Of a stretch of DNA of 64,000 bases, positions 9,665 through 18,261 are shown in pieces. The notes below the pieces were generated by a model, which worked only from the letters and a program-made list of their open reading frames with translations, was not told the origin of the DNA and did not search any database. Location: positions 2,170,001 to 2,234,000 of the forward strand of contig NZ_JACHMX010000001.1 of assembly GCF_014205155.1 (NCBI RefSeq), in the 5' to 3' direction. The stretch's first letter is position 1. The number at the start of each line of letters is the position of its first letter. Origin of the DNA: Amycolatopsis umgeniensis (GTDB lineage Bacteria > Actinomycetota > Actinomycetes > Mycobacteriales > Pseudonocardiaceae). The position numbers and the translations under genes are program-made.

Positions 9665-9696
9665 CACCCTTTCACTAATTAAGTAGTGAAAGGGTG
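9665..9696. promoter_or_regulatory. Operator: perfect 13-bp inverted repeat at the GntR operon start
   Basis: CACCCTTTCACTA and TAGTGAAAGGGTG flank a 6-bp AT-rich spacer (9678-9683). The element covers the ribosome-binding site of the GntR gene and lies about 55 bp upstream of the rightward Nudix gene. Its position and symmetry fit a dimeric GntR operator giving autorepression, possibly also affecting the divergent gene. Confidence 0.8.
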
Positions 9697-9750
9697 CAGG
9701 CAGGCGGGCATGCTTGTCAAGCAGGAACCGGGAGAAGACAGGAGAACCTC

Positions 9751-10215
9751 GTGATCACCTCTCCGCCGAGGATCCGCGTCGCGGCCTACATCATCCGCCC
9801 GCGAACGCGGCCTGAGCTCCTGATCTTCGAGCACGTCGGCGCCCCAGAAGCCGGACGGCAAGTCCCAGCCGGAGGAGTCGAGGCCGGCGAAAGCCTCTCG
9901 GAGGCGGTGCTGCGAGAAGTCACGGAGGAAACGGGGCTGACCGGCGTCACGATCGTCCGGGCGTTGACGGCCGAGGACAAACCCCACCCCGGGACCGGAC
10001 AACCACGCCGCACCACCTACTTCCACCTGGCGGCGCCCATCGGCACGGCCGATGACTGGATACATCGTGTCGAAGGGACCGGCGGCGACACCGGCATGAC
10101 GTTCGACTGCCGCTTCCGCGCGCTCCCGTTGCCGCGTCCACTGGCCGACGACCAGGACGCCTGGCTCGGCCTGATCGATCCCGCGTTGACCACCGGCCCC
10201 GCGCGTCGCAAGTAG
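9751..10215 (+). CDS. Nudix hydrolase
   Basis: 154-aa protein with a complete Nudix box, GGVEAGESLSEAVL followed by REVTEETGL (about residues 38-60), which binds Mg2+ and cleaves nucleoside diphosphate-X compounds. The GTG at 9751 is chosen over an upstream start because AGGAGAA lies 6 nt before it and residues then begin with ITSPPRIRVAAYIIRP. It is a single gene, divergent from the GntR operon and followed by a hairpin. The substrate cannot be told from the sequence. Confidence 0.88.
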   Translation: MITSPPRIRVAAYIIRPRTRPELLIFEHVGAPEAGRQVPAGGVEAGESLSEAVLREVTEETGLTGVTIVRALTAEDKPHPGTGQPRRTTYFHLAAPIGTADDWIHRVEGTGGDTGMTFDCRFRALPLPRPLADDQDAWLGLIDPALTTGPARRK

Positions 10216-10232
10216 TCCTCTGCTCACGGAAA

Positions 10233-10404
10233 GTCCTGGCATGGGCGGGCCGCGACCGGCCCGCCCACCCATCCCCAGGACGTCGCCGGAAGACGGCGAC
10301 GAGAAAACCCCAGCCCCAGTCAAGAAGAAGTGCCAGTTCGACGACACGGGGGAAGACGTCGAGCTGGCACTACCCCCAACCCCCACCGCCGTCAGAAGGC
10401 GGTG
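10233..10404. repeat. Cluster of four hairpins after the Nudix gene
   Basis: Four inverted repeats follow one another: GTCCTGG/CCAGGAC (10233-10281) enclosing GGGCGGGCC/GGCCCGCCC (10243-10266); GTCGCCG/CGGCGAC (10282-10300); a 14-bp AGTGCCAGTTCGAC/GTCGAGCTGGCACT stem with one G-T pair (10329-10371); and CACCGCC/GGCGGTG (10384-10404). The first is a plausible Nudix terminator. The others have no coding explanation. No convincing gene was found in 10216-10589. Confidence 0.65.
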
Positions 10405-10419
10405 CCTGTGCAAGGTGTA

Positions 10420-10509
10420 GGTGTCCACCGTCGTACCGGAACCGAATGGGGGGTCCTGCCCGTCTTGTTGGTTGGGCACGGTTCCGGCGACGGGTCCTCG
10501 GTGGACACC
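10420..10509. repeat. Nested long-range inverted repeat upstream of the SARP gene
   Basis: GGTGTCCACCG (10420-10430) pairs perfectly with CGGTGGACACC (10499-10509), and inside them CCGGAACCG (10436-10444) pairs with CGGTTCCGG (10479-10487). The result is a long interrupted stem ending about 80 bp before the SARP start codon. It could be a leader structure or a large operator. Confidence 0.6.
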
Positions 10510-10529
10510 CAGCAAGGATCACGGCGTCC

Positions 10530-10558
10530 GGATGCAGGGCGCTTGCACTACGCTTGCA
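10530..10558 (+). promoter_or_regulatory. SARP-type heptameric direct repeats
   Basis: GCTTGCA at 10541-10547 and 10552-10558 are exact copies separated by 4 bp (11-bp period), and a degenerate third copy GGATGCA sits one period upstream at 10530-10536. Heptamers with 4-bp spacing are the standard arrangement of SARP binding sites. They end about 31 bp before the GTG of the SARP gene, so autoregulation is the simplest reading. Confidence 0.6.
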
Positions 10559-10589
10559 GGCTCTGACGACGGTGGGCGGAGGTGGCCGG

Positions 10590-13571
10590 GTGGAGTTCCG
10601 CGTCCTCGGCGCCGTCGAGGCGTGGGCCGGTGAAGGTCAGGTCGATCTCGGCTCGCCCAAACAACGCCTCGTGCTGGCGGTTCTGCTGCTGGAGGCGGGC
10701 AAACCGGTACCGCGAGACCGGATCATCGACCTGCTCTGGCCCGAGGAACCACCGGCGAGTGCCCGGAACACCGTTCAAGCGCTGGTGTCCCGGCTGCGGG
10801 CGGTGTTCCGCGGCGCGGGCGGGCCGGAGATCGTCTCCGAGGGCACCCGCTACCTGCTCAGGGTCGAACCGCGCCAGGTCGACGTGCACCGTTTCACCGA
10901 GCTGACCACACAAGCGCGCAAAGCCGACGACGAGACCGCCGTCGAACTCTTCGACGAGGCTCTCGGGCTGTGGCGCGGCGAAGCGTTGTCCGACGTCGTG
11001 AGCGGTGAGATCGCCCAGCGGCTCCGCGGCGGCATGAACGAGGCACGCTGGACGGCCCTGGAAGATCGCGCCGAAGCGCAGCTGCGGCTCGGCCGCGGCC
11101 GCCAGGTCCTCGCGGAGCTGACCGAACTGGTCGCCGCGCATCCCCTGCGGCAGCGGTTCGTCGGGCAGCTCATGCTCGCGCTGCACCGCGAAGGCCGCAC
11201 CGACGACGCCCTCGAGGCTTTCCGCGCGTTGAGGGACAGGCTGGGCGCCGAGCTCGGCCTCGACCCGTCTCCGGAGCTGCGGAAACTCGAAACCGCCATC
11301 CTCGCCGCCGATCCCGCCCTCGAGCCCGCGGCGGCCACGACCAAACCCGAGCCGGTCCGCCCGGCGCAGTTGCCGCACGACGTCCGGGGGTTCGCGGGGC
11401 GGGCGGCCGAGTTGGAGCGGCTCGACGAGGCGACCCGTCACGCGGGCGAGGGCACCGACATCTGGGTGATCAGCGGGACCGCGGGGGTCGGCAAGACCGC
11501 GCTCGCGATCCGCTGGGCGCACCGCGTCCGCGACGCGTTTCCCGACGGCCAGCTCTACCTCGACCTGCGCGGTTTCGACCCCGACCACGAACCGCTGACC
11601 CCGGCTGTCGCGCTCACCCAGCTCTTGCAAGCGCTCGGCACCGCGCCCAAGGCCATCCCGCCGGACACCGACACGCGGGCCGCGCTGCTGCGTTCCCTCC
11701 TCGCCGACAACAAGGTCCTGCTGGTCCTCGACAACGTGCGGGACACCGGCCAGGTGCTGCCACTGCTGCCGCCGTCGGGCACCGTCCTGGTCACCAGCCG
11801 CCAGCGGCTCGGCGATCTCATCGCCCGCACCGGCGCCCGCGCGCTCCCGTTGTCCGTCCTGCCCGCCGAAGACGCGAGGCATCTGCTGGAAGCCGTGCTC
11901 GGCAGCGAGACAGTCGCCGCCGAGGCGGGCGCGGCCGCGGAACTGGCCCGGCTGTGCGGGCATCTCCCGCTCGCCCTCCGGATCGCGGCGGCCAACCTCG
12001 GGGCGAGCGGCGAACCCGAGATCGCCGAACTCGCCCGCGAGCTGGCCGGCGGCGACCCGCTGGCGGAACTGACCGTCGACGGCGCCGAGGAAAGCGCCGT
12101 GACCACGGCGTTCGGCGTCTCGTACCGGGCCCTTCCCGAGGAGCACCGGCGGCTGTTCCGCCGTCTCGCACTCGTCCCCGGCCAGACGTTCACCGCCTCC
12201 GCGGCCCAGGCCTTGACCGGCGCGACCCGGGGCAACCAGCAGCTCAAAGCGCTCGCGGCGGCACATCTGATCGAGCGCTACACCCCGGGGCGCTATCGGT
12301 TCCACGACCTTCTCCGCAGTTTCGCGGCGGGCCGCACGCTGTCGGAGGACACGAAGCCCGATCGCGACGCCGCGGAGAGGCGGCTCTTCGAGAGCTACCT
12401 GACCACCGCCGACGCCGCGGGCCGCGTCCTCATCCCGCACTTCCTGCGCCTGCCGCGTGAAGAACCGGAGGACAAACCCTTCGCCGACACCGACGAGGCG
12501 CTGGCCTGGCTCGACGCCGAGTGGCCGAACCTCGCCGCCGCTGTCGAGCACAGCGCCGAAAACGGACCGCCCGAGTTCTCCTGGCATCTCGCCGACGCGC
12601 TCCGCGCCTTCTTCCACCAGCGCGGCCATCACGCGGAATGGATCGACACGGCCTCGACGGCGCTCAAGGCCGCCCGCCGCAGCGGCGCCGGACAAGCGCA
12701 AGCGGCGATGCACCTGAGCATCGCGCTCGCCTGCGTCAACAGCGGCCGCTACGACGAGGCGCGCGAACACCTCACCAGCGCCCTGCGCGGAGACCTCCTC
12801 GAGGGCTGGGACGCCGGTCGCGCGGCCGTGCTCAACAACCTGAGCGCCGTGCACCAGCGCCTCGGCGACCCGCAGGAGGCGATCCGCTGCGGGCTGGAAT
12901 CCCTGCGGCTGTGCGAAGAGCTGAGCATGCCGGGTATCTCGATGGCGTTGGCGAACCTCGGTTTCCCGTACTGGCAGACGGGTCAGCTCGACGAAGCGCT
13001 CGCCAACTTCACCCGCGCCCTCTCCGTCGCCGAGCGGGACGGCGCCCGGTTCAGCGTCGCTGTCCTGCTGGTCGATCTCGGCAACGTGCACCGCGACCTC
13101 GGCCTGCTCGACGACGCCTACGACTTCTACACCCGCGCGCTCGCGGCCAACCGCGAACTCGGCTACACCTACGGCGAGGCCACGGCCCTGTCCGGCCGGG
13201 CCGTACTCGAAAGCAGGCGAGACCCGGGCGAGCAGAACCGCGCGGACGCCCTCGCAGCGGTCGAACTCACCCGCAAGATCGGCGACCGGGGCACCGAGGC
13301 CTGGACGCTCGTCGGGCTCGGCGAGGTCTGCCTACGGCTCGGCCTGCCAGAGGAGGCCGCCGAACACCACCGGCTCGCCTTGTCGATCGCGCGGACGACC
13401 AGTTTCTTCTGGTGCGAGGCCGCCGCGCGCACCGGACTCGCGGAAACCCTGCTGGAACTCGGAAAACTTGAAGAAGCCCGGACACACGGCGAGCTGGCGC
13501 AGGAACTCGCCGCTCGCTCCGGCTACCGGCTCGTCGAGGAACGCGCGAAGCTCATTCTCGACAAGCTCTAG
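10590..13571 (+). CDS. AfsR/SARP-family transcriptional regulator (BTAD, NB-ARC, TPR)
   Basis: 993-aa regulator of the large AfsR type. Residues 1-95 are the OmpR-like winged-helix domain (VEFRVLGAVEAW..., SPKQRLVLAVLLLEAG); about 95-245 is the bacterial transcriptional activation domain; NB-ARC follows with P-loop GTAGVGKT (296-303) and a GLPL-like GHLPLAL; the C-terminal third is TPR repeats (e.g. AVLNNLSAVHQRLGDPQEAI). The GTG at 10590 is preceded by GGAGGTGG and gives the canonical N terminus. Such proteins activate secondary metabolism or development, but no recognisable biosynthetic cluster lies next to it. Confidence 0.93.
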   Translation: MEFRVLGAVEAWAGEGQVDLGSPKQRLVLAVLLLEAGKPVPRDRIIDLLWPEEPPASARNTVQALVSRLRAVFRGAGGPEIVSEGTRYLLRVEPRQVDVHRFTELTTQARKADDETAVELFDEALGLWRGEALSDVVSGEIAQRLRGGMNEARWTALEDRAEAQLRLGRGRQVLAELTELVAAHPLRQRFVGQLMLALHREGRTDDALEAFRALRDRLGAELGLDPSPELRKLETAILAADPALEPAAATTKPEPVRPAQLPHDVRGFAGRAAELERLDEATRHAGEGTDIWVISGTAGVGKTALAIRWAHRVRDAFPDGQLYLDLRGFDPDHEPLTPAVALTQLLQALGTAPKAIPPDTDTRAALLRSLLADNKVLLVLDNVRDTGQVLPLLPPSGTVLVTSRQRLGDLIARTGARALPLSVLPAEDARHLLEAVLGSETVAAEAGAAAELARLCGHLPLALRIAAANLGASGEPEIAELARELAGGDPLAELTVDGAEESAVTTAFGVSYRALPEEHRRLFRRLALVPGQTFTASAAQALTGATRGNQQLKALAAAHLIERYTPGRYRFHDLLRSFAAGRTLSEDTKPDRDAAERRLFESYLTTADAAGRVLIPHFLRLPREEPEDKPFADTDEALAWLDAEWPNLAAAVEHSAENGPPEFSWHLADALRAFFHQRGHHAEWIDTASTALKAARRSGAGQAQAAMHLSIALACVNSGRYDEAREHLTSALRGDLLEGWDAGRAAVLNNLSAVHQRLGDPQEAIRCGLESLRLCEELSMPGISMALANLGFPYWQTGQLDEALANFTRALSVAERDGARFSVAVLLVDLGNVHRDLGLLDDAYDFYTRALAANRELGYTYGEATALSGRAVLESRRDPGEQNRADALAAVELTRKIGDRGTEAWTLVGLGEVCLRLGLPEEAAEHHRLALSIARTTSFFWCEAAARTGLAETLLELGKLEEARTHGELAQELAARSGYRLVEERAKLILDKL

Positions 13572-14023
13572 ACGCGCGGCTTCTCGTACGACCTCACGCT
13601 GCCCGCGATCGCCGCCATGACCGCCGTCAGGAAGCCGAAAACGCTCGCCAACGCCGTCGCGACGCCATTGCTCTTGTCGAAGCCGAAGATCCACTGGACC
13701 TGCGTGCCGAAGGGCGTGCCCCACACCAGCGGAGCCGCCAGGAAGACCGCCACCACATAAAACGCGCAGAGCCCGAACAGCGTCCACGCGCCGGCGATCC
13801 TGCGGGCGAAAGTGAATCCCGCCGCGACCACCAGCAACCCCGCGGTGACGATGCCGCCGACCACGTTCTGCAGCACCGGGCCGGACCAGCCCCCTTCGGA
13901 TCCGCCTGCGTAGACGACGTTGTAGAGCGCGAACCAGACGAGCATGGCCGCGGTGAGCAGCGCCAGGGAGCCGGTGATCACCGCCGCCGTGGCGTTCGCC
14001 CTCGGCTTGCCGTACGGCTGCAT
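13568..14023 (-). CDS. Four-helix membrane protein, unknown function
   Basis: 151-aa protein with four strongly hydrophobic segments (about residues 16-36, 52-74, 81-101 and 120-142) and short polar ends. No catalytic or binding motif is visible and I do not recognise a named family. The ATG at 14023 is preferred to a GTG two codons upstream because GAGGA lies 6 nt before it. Its stop overlaps the stop of the convergent SARP gene by 4 bp. Confidence 0.7.
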   Translation of the reverse strand: MQPYGKPRANATAAVITGSLALLTAAMLVWFALYNVVYAGGSEGGWSGPVLQNVVGGIVTAGLLVVAAGFTFARRIAGAWTLFGLCAFYVVAVFLAAPLVWGTPFGTQVQWIFGFDKSNGVATALASVFGFLTAVMAAIAGSVRSYEKPRV

Positions 14024-14160
14024 CCGCACTCCTCACGCTTCCGGCGGCACTTGCCGCCCCTCGAGACCCGCGATCACGGTAGCGAGAGGACGTCGGCGTC
14101 GGCCGGTCTTGGCAGCAACCTGCCGTCGTGGTGCAGCCCCACATTCGAATGCGGCCTCCA

Positions 14161-14196
14161 GACACGTGAGTTCCGTCCCCGGACACGTGAGTTCCG
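14161..14196. repeat. Tandem 15-bp repeat GACACGTGAGTTCCG
   Basis: GACACGTGAGTTCCG occurs at 14161-14175 and 14182-14196 (21-bp period), followed by a related GATCACGCGAGT. It lies in the 200-bp gap between iolG and the upstream end of the membrane-protein gene. The repeat looks like a dispersed intergenic unit rather than a unique operator, but only this cluster is in the window. Confidence 0.5.
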
Positions 14197-14223
14197 GGTC
14201 TGATCACGCGAGTCACGCGTGGC

Positions 14224-15225
14224 TCAGACGCGTACCTCGTCCACGCGGACCGGGCGGCGTTCGCGACGCGAGACTTCGCAAGCCTCGGCGATGTAGAACG
14301 CCTCAAGCGCGTCCGCCGCTCCGCACGGGCTCGGCACACGACGGGCGGCGACGTCGAGGAACGTCTTCAGCTCACTGATGTACGCGGGCCGGAAGCGTTC
14401 CATGAACCCGGGATAGGCCGGTCCCGGCAAGGGCTGGACGCCGGGTTCCACCGAGGTCAGCGGTGCACGGTCATCCAGGCCCACCACGGCGTTCCCCGCC
14501 GAGCCGAGGACTTCCAGCCGGACGTCGTAGCCCGCGCCGTTGTAGCGCGTCAACGAGACCGCGGCCAGTGTTCCGTCGTCCAGGGTCAGGGTCGCGGCCG
14601 CGGTGTCGACGTCACCGGCGTCGACGAAGAACCGCTCGCCCTTGTTCGCCCCGACGGCGTAGACCTCGACGACCTCACGGCCGCTGACGAACCGCACGAC
14701 GTCGAAGTCGTGCACTCCGCAGTCCCGGAACAGGCCACCGGAATGCGCGACATACTCCGCGGGCGGCGGCGCAGGGTCCAGCGTGGTGGCGCGCAAGGTG
14801 TGCAGCCAGCCGAGTTCGCCCGAAGCCACGGCGGCTTGGGCGGCCGCGTAGCCCGCGTCGAACCGGCGCTGGAAACCGATCTGCACCGGCACGTCCGAAC
14901 CGGAGATCTTGTCGATCACCGCGAGGGTGCCGGGGATGTCGGCGGCGACCGGTTTCTCGCAGAACACCGGGATCCCCGCGTCGACGGCTTTGAGGATCAG
15001 CTCCGGATGGGCGTCCGTCGCCGCCGTGACCACCAGTCCGTCCAAAGAGGACGCGAAGAGCGAGGGGATGTCCGCCACCGCTTCGACGCCGAGTTCGGCC
15101 GCCGCGGCCTGGGCGCGGCCGGCGTCGACGTCGGCGACCACCACGGACGAGACCTCGTCGAAGCTCTTCAAGGTTTCGGCGTGCGAAGTGCCGATCCGGC
15201 CGGTGCCGGCAAGTCCCAACCTCAT
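14224..15225 (-). CDS. iolG: Gfo/Idh/MocA oxidoreductase, inositol 2-dehydrogenase (IolG)
   Basis: 333-aa NAD(P)-dependent oxidoreductase. The Rossmann motif GLAGTGRIGTSHAE (4-17), the EKP signature in VFCEKPVA (about 92-99) and the IGFQRRFD and DFDVVRF segments match inositol 2-dehydrogenases, which oxidise myo-inositol to scyllo-inosose. It lies 13 bp after the lacI stop in a leftward two-gene operon, back-to-back with the iolE-D operon whose enzymes use its product. Confidence 0.9.
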   Translation of the reverse strand: MRLGLAGTGRIGTSHAETLKSFDEVSSVVVADVDAGRAQAAAAELGVEAVADIPSLFASSLDGLVVTAATDAHPELILKAVDAGIPVFCEKPVAADIPGTLAVIDKISGSDVPVQIGFQRRFDAGYAAAQAAVASGELGWLHTLRATTLDPAPPPAEYVAHSGGLFRDCGVHDFDVVRFVSGREVVEVYAVGANKGERFFVDAGDVDTAAATLTLDDGTLAAVSLTRYNGAGYDVRLEVLGSAGNAVVGLDDRAPLTSVEPGVQPLPGPAYPGFMERFRPAYISELKTFLDVAARRVPSPCGAADALEAFYIAEACEVSRRERRPVRVDEVRV

Positions 15226-15238
15226 TCTCGCAACCTTT

Positions 15239-16237
15239 CTAGAGCGCGGCGGTGGTCGAGCGGACCACCAGCGACGGGTGCAGCAGATGCCGGACCGGTT
15301 CGGTACGTTCGCCCCGGACCCGTTCGAGCAGTGCTTCGACGGCCAGCCGGCCCATTTCCGTGCGCGGCTGGTCCACTGTGGTCAGTGAGAGGTGACGCAG
15401 CGCGGCCAGTGAGGTGTTGTCATAGCCGACCACGGAGACGTCTTCGGGCACCCGCAGGCCGGCCTCTTCCAACGCGGAGATCGCGCCGACGGCGTTGAAG
15501 TCGTTGCCCGCCAGCAAAGCCGTCGGCAACTTCTCTCGCGGGTGGTCACCGAGCAAATCGTGCACGGCCTTCTCCCCGGCGGTGTCGGTGTGCTCGCTGC
15601 GCACGATGAGCGGATGCAGCAGATGACGCCGCATGGCCTGCTGGTAACCCCGGCGCCGGGCGGCCGCACCGGCGGCGACCCCACCGTCCAGATGGGCGAT
15701 CCGCCGGTGCCCCAGCGAAACCAGATGCTCGACGGCGAGCGCGGCGCCCGCCTCGCCGTCGTCGTTCACCGTGTCGACCCCCGGTACGCGCGAGGTGCGC
15801 GACACCAGGACGACGGGGCCTTGCGCGGCCGCTTCCTCGATCGCCGACGCCGGGACCACCGGCGACAGCAGGATCACCCCGGCGGGCCGGAAGGACAACA
15901 GGCTCTTCAACGCGGCTCGCTCGCGGGCGGGACTGCGGCCGCCGGTGTTGAGGATCAAGTGGAATCCGGCCGCTTCGGCCGCCGCGTCGAGCCCCTCGAC
16001 GACGTCGGCGAAGAAGGCGTTGCGGAGATCGGAGACCATCACGCCGAGGACGGTCGACGTCCGGCTGGCCAGCGACCTGGCCATCGCGTGCGGCTCGTAG
16101 CCCAGGTCGTGCGCCGCGCACAGCACCCGCGTCCGCCGTTCGTCGGAGACGTTCGGCGCGTTCCGCATCACCAGTGACACGAGCGCGCGGGACACCCCCG
16201 CTCTCGCGGCGACATCCTCCATCGTCGGTCGCGCCAT
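15239..16237 (-). CDS. LacI-family transcriptional regulator of the inositol genes
   Basis: 332-aa LacI-type repressor. The N-terminal helix-turn-helix and hinge are clear (TMEDVAARAGVSRALVSLVM, residues 5-24, then YEPHAMARSLAS), followed by a periplasmic-binding-protein-like ligand domain. It is co-directional with iolG and divergent from iolE; two LacI-type palindromes lie in the shared intergenic region. I infer that it represses both arms and responds to an inositol intermediate. Confidence 0.93.
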   Translation of the reverse strand: MARPTMEDVAARAGVSRALVSLVMRNAPNVSDERRTRVLCAAHDLGYEPHAMARSLASRTSTVLGVMVSDLRNAFFADVVEGLDAAAEAAGFHLILNTGGRSPARERAALKSLLSFRPAGVILLSPVVPASAIEEAAAQGPVVLVSRTSRVPGVDTVNDDGEAGAALAVEHLVSLGHRRIAHLDGGVAAGAAARRRGYQQAMRRHLLHPLIVRSEHTDTAGEKAVHDLLGDHPREKLPTALLAGNDFNAVGAISALEEAGLRVPEDVSVVGYDNTSLAALRHLSLTTVDQPRTEMGRLAVEALLERVRGERTEPVRHLLHPSLVVRSTTAAL

Positions 16238-16293
16238 TCCCGGTTACCCCCAGACTTTCCCAGCCCTTGACTTTACTGTGATGGACGCTACAA

Positions 16294-16326
16294 GATTAGA
16301 GCGCTCTAATCAATAGAGCGCTCCAA
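16294..16326. promoter_or_regulatory. Two LacI-type operators between lacI and iolE
   Basis: A perfect 18-bp palindrome (GATTAGAGCGCTCTAATC, 16294-16311) is followed 17 bp on by a second copy sharing the GAGCGCTC core (16316-16323, within ATAGAGCGCTCCAA). Both have the central CG typical of LacI-family operators. They sit 34-66 bp upstream of the iolE ATG and about 60 bp from the lacI ATG. Confidence 0.88.
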
Positions 16327-16359
16327 CCCGATCCCCGTTCCCCGCTCTGGAGGCCGCCG

Positions 16360-17250
16360 ATGACATCCCGGATCCGAATCGCCGCCGCCCCGATCTCCTG
16401 GGGCGTATGCGAAGTCCCCGGCTGGGGCCGCGTACTCGACGCGGGGACCGTGCTGGGCGAAATGGCGGAGCTGGGGGTCCGCGCCACCGAACTCGGCCCT
16501 CCCGGTTACCTGCCGCGAGACCCTGCGGAGCTGCGCGCGCTGCTCGGCGGGTTCGGGCTCGACCTGGTCGGCGGCTTCCTCGCCGTGGCACTGCACGAGA
16601 ATCCCGGCGCCGCGCTGGCGGAGGCCGAGGAATCCGCCAAGCTGTTCGCCGCGTGCGGTGGCGACATGCTCGTTCTCGCCGCCGCGACCGGCCTCGACGG
16701 CTACGACGACCGGCCGAAGCTGAGCGAAACCGAATGGGCGACGCTGATCGAAACCTCTGGTGAGATCAGGGAAATCGCCGCGCGCCACGGGCTTCGCACC
16801 GTGCTGCATCCCCACGTCGGGACGCATGCGGAAACCGAGGAAGAGGTCGAGCGCTTCCTCGCCGATTCCGAGCTCCCGCTGTGCCTGGACACCGGGCACC
16901 TCCTGATCGGCGGTACCGATCCGGTCGCCTTGGCCAAACGGTACCCCGAGCGGATCGGTCACCTGCACCTCAAGGACGTCCGCGGCGAACTCGCCGAAGA
17001 CGTCCGCGCCGGAAGGCTTCCCTACGCCGAAGCCGTCGGCAAGGGTTTGTACGTCCCTCTCGGTGACGGGGACGTCGACATCGAAGCGATGGTCAGGTTC
17101 GTCGACGAGGCGGGCTATGACGGGTGGTACGTACTCGAACAGGACACCGCGCTGAGCGAGGGGAGCCCGGAAGATCTGCCGAAGCGGGATGTGACCAGGA
17201 GCCTGGCGCATCTCGACGGAATCGTCAGCCGGCTCCCGGCTGCCAGGTAA
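16360..17250 (+). CDS. iolE: Inosose dehydratase (IolE), TIM-barrel
   Basis: 296-aa AP-endonuclease-2/TIM-barrel enzyme that dehydrates scyllo-inosose to 3D-trihydroxycyclohexane-dione. Metal-ligand motifs match IolE: LHPHVGTHAETEEEVERF (about 148-165), LCLDTGHLLIGG (about 174-185), GHLHLKDVRGE (about 203-213) and DGWYVLEQD (about 250-258). A GGAGG ribosome-binding site precedes the ATG. It is the first gene of the rightward inositol operon. Confidence 0.9.
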   Translation: MTSRIRIAAAPISWGVCEVPGWGRVLDAGTVLGEMAELGVRATELGPPGYLPRDPAELRALLGGFGLDLVGGFLAVALHENPGAALAEAEESAKLFAACGGDMLVLAAATGLDGYDDRPKLSETEWATLIETSGEIREIAARHGLRTVLHPHVGTHAETEEEVERFLADSELPLCLDTGHLLIGGTDPVALAKRYPERIGHLHLKDVRGELAEDVRAGRLPYAEAVGKGLYVPLGDGDVDIEAMVRFVDEAGYDGWYVLEQDTALSEGSPEDLPKRDVTRSLAHLDGIVSRLPAAR

Positions 17251-17274
17251 CGGAAGAAGCGAGGAGAGACGACG

Positions 17275-18261
17275 ATGTCCCATCGCTTGAAGGCGGTTCT
17301 GGTGGCCGCGGCGGGACTTTTGCTCCTGTCCGCGTGCACCGGGCCGAAAGCCGAGGAGAAACCCACGGCGGCCACGGGTCCGGCGACGAGCGAGCCCAGC
17401 GGGCCGCTGCGGGTCGCGGTCATCTCGCACGGCACGGCGGGTGACGCGTTCTGGAACGTGGTCAAGAACGGCGCCGAAGAGGCGGGCAAGCAGCTCGGCG
17501 TCCAGGTCGAGTACAACTCCGACGGGGATCCCGGCAACCAGGCCAAGCTGGTCGACAACGCGGTCGCGCAGCGGGTCGGCGGGCTGGTGGTGTCCATGGC
17601 GAATCCGGAGGCGCTCAAGACCTCGATCGAGAACGCGGTCCGCGCGGGGATCCCGGTCATCACGATCAACTCCGGTGAGGACAAGAGCGCGGGCTACGGC
17701 GCGCTCACCCACGTCGGGCAGAACGAGACCATCGCGGGCGAAGAGGCCGGGAAGAAGTTCAAGGAACTCGGCAAGAAGAAGCTGCTCTGCGTGGTCCACG
17801 AGGCGGGCAACGTCGGGCAGGCCCAGCGCTGTGACGGCGCCAAGACCGGCTTCGCGGGTGACGTGCAGACCCTGCAGGTCGACATCAGCAACCCCACCGA
17901 CGCCGAATCCCGGATCCGGGGCGCGGTGCAGACCGACACCTCCCTCGACGCCGTCCTGACCCTGAATTCGCAGGTCGCCGCGCGAGCGGTGAGCGCGATC
18001 AAGGCGGTCGGCTCGCAGGCGCAGGTCGGCACGTTCGACCTCAACACCGACGTGGTCGGCGCGATCAAGGCGGGCGACGTGGTCTTCGCGGTCGATCAGC
18101 AGCAGTACGAGCAGGGCTACCTGCCCGTGCAGTTCCTCAAGCTCTACCGGGACAACGCGAACGTCGTCGGCGGCGGGAAGCCGGTGCTCACCGGGCCCGA
18201 TCTGGTCGACAAATCCACTGTGGACACCGTCGGCAAGTACGTGCAAAGGGGCACGCGATGA
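17275..18261 (+). CDS. Sugar ABC transporter substrate-binding lipoprotein (inositol-type)
   Basis: 328-aa RbsB-like binding protein. The signal peptide ends in a lipobox (LLLLSAC, cysteine about residue 21) followed by a Thr/Pro/Ala linker, then the two-lobe Peripla_BP fold ([25 protein letters not shown]). It lies 24 bp after iolE with a strong GAGGAGAG ribosome-binding site, and its stop overlaps the permease start (ATGA). From context it should deliver myo-inositol or a related cyclitol. Confidence 0.9.
   Translation: MSHRLKAVLVAAAGLLLLSACTGPKAEEKPTAATGPATSEPSGPLRVAVISHGTAGDAFWNVVKNGAEEAGKQLGVQVEYNSDGDPGNQAKLVDNAVAQRVGGLVVSMANPEALKTSIENAVRAGIPVITINSGEDKSAGYGALTHVGQNETIAGEEAGKKFKELGKKKLLCVVHEAGNVGQAQRCDGAKTGFAGDVQTLQVDISNPTDAESRIRGAVQTDTSLDAVLTLNSQVAARAVSAIKAVGSQAQVGTFDLNTDVVGAIKAGDVVFAVDQQQYEQGYLPVQFLKLYRDNANVVGGGKPVLTGPDLVDKSTVDTVGKYVQRGTR

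Noticed and set aside
10548..13091. 847-aa leftward open frame over the SARP gene
   Set aside because: Antisense to clear BTAD, NB-ARC and TPR coding sequence; composition typical of a shadow frame.
16360..17250. Hydroxypyruvate isomerase or generic xylose-isomerase-like protein
   Set aside because: The TIM-barrel motifs and operon context match inosose dehydratase better.
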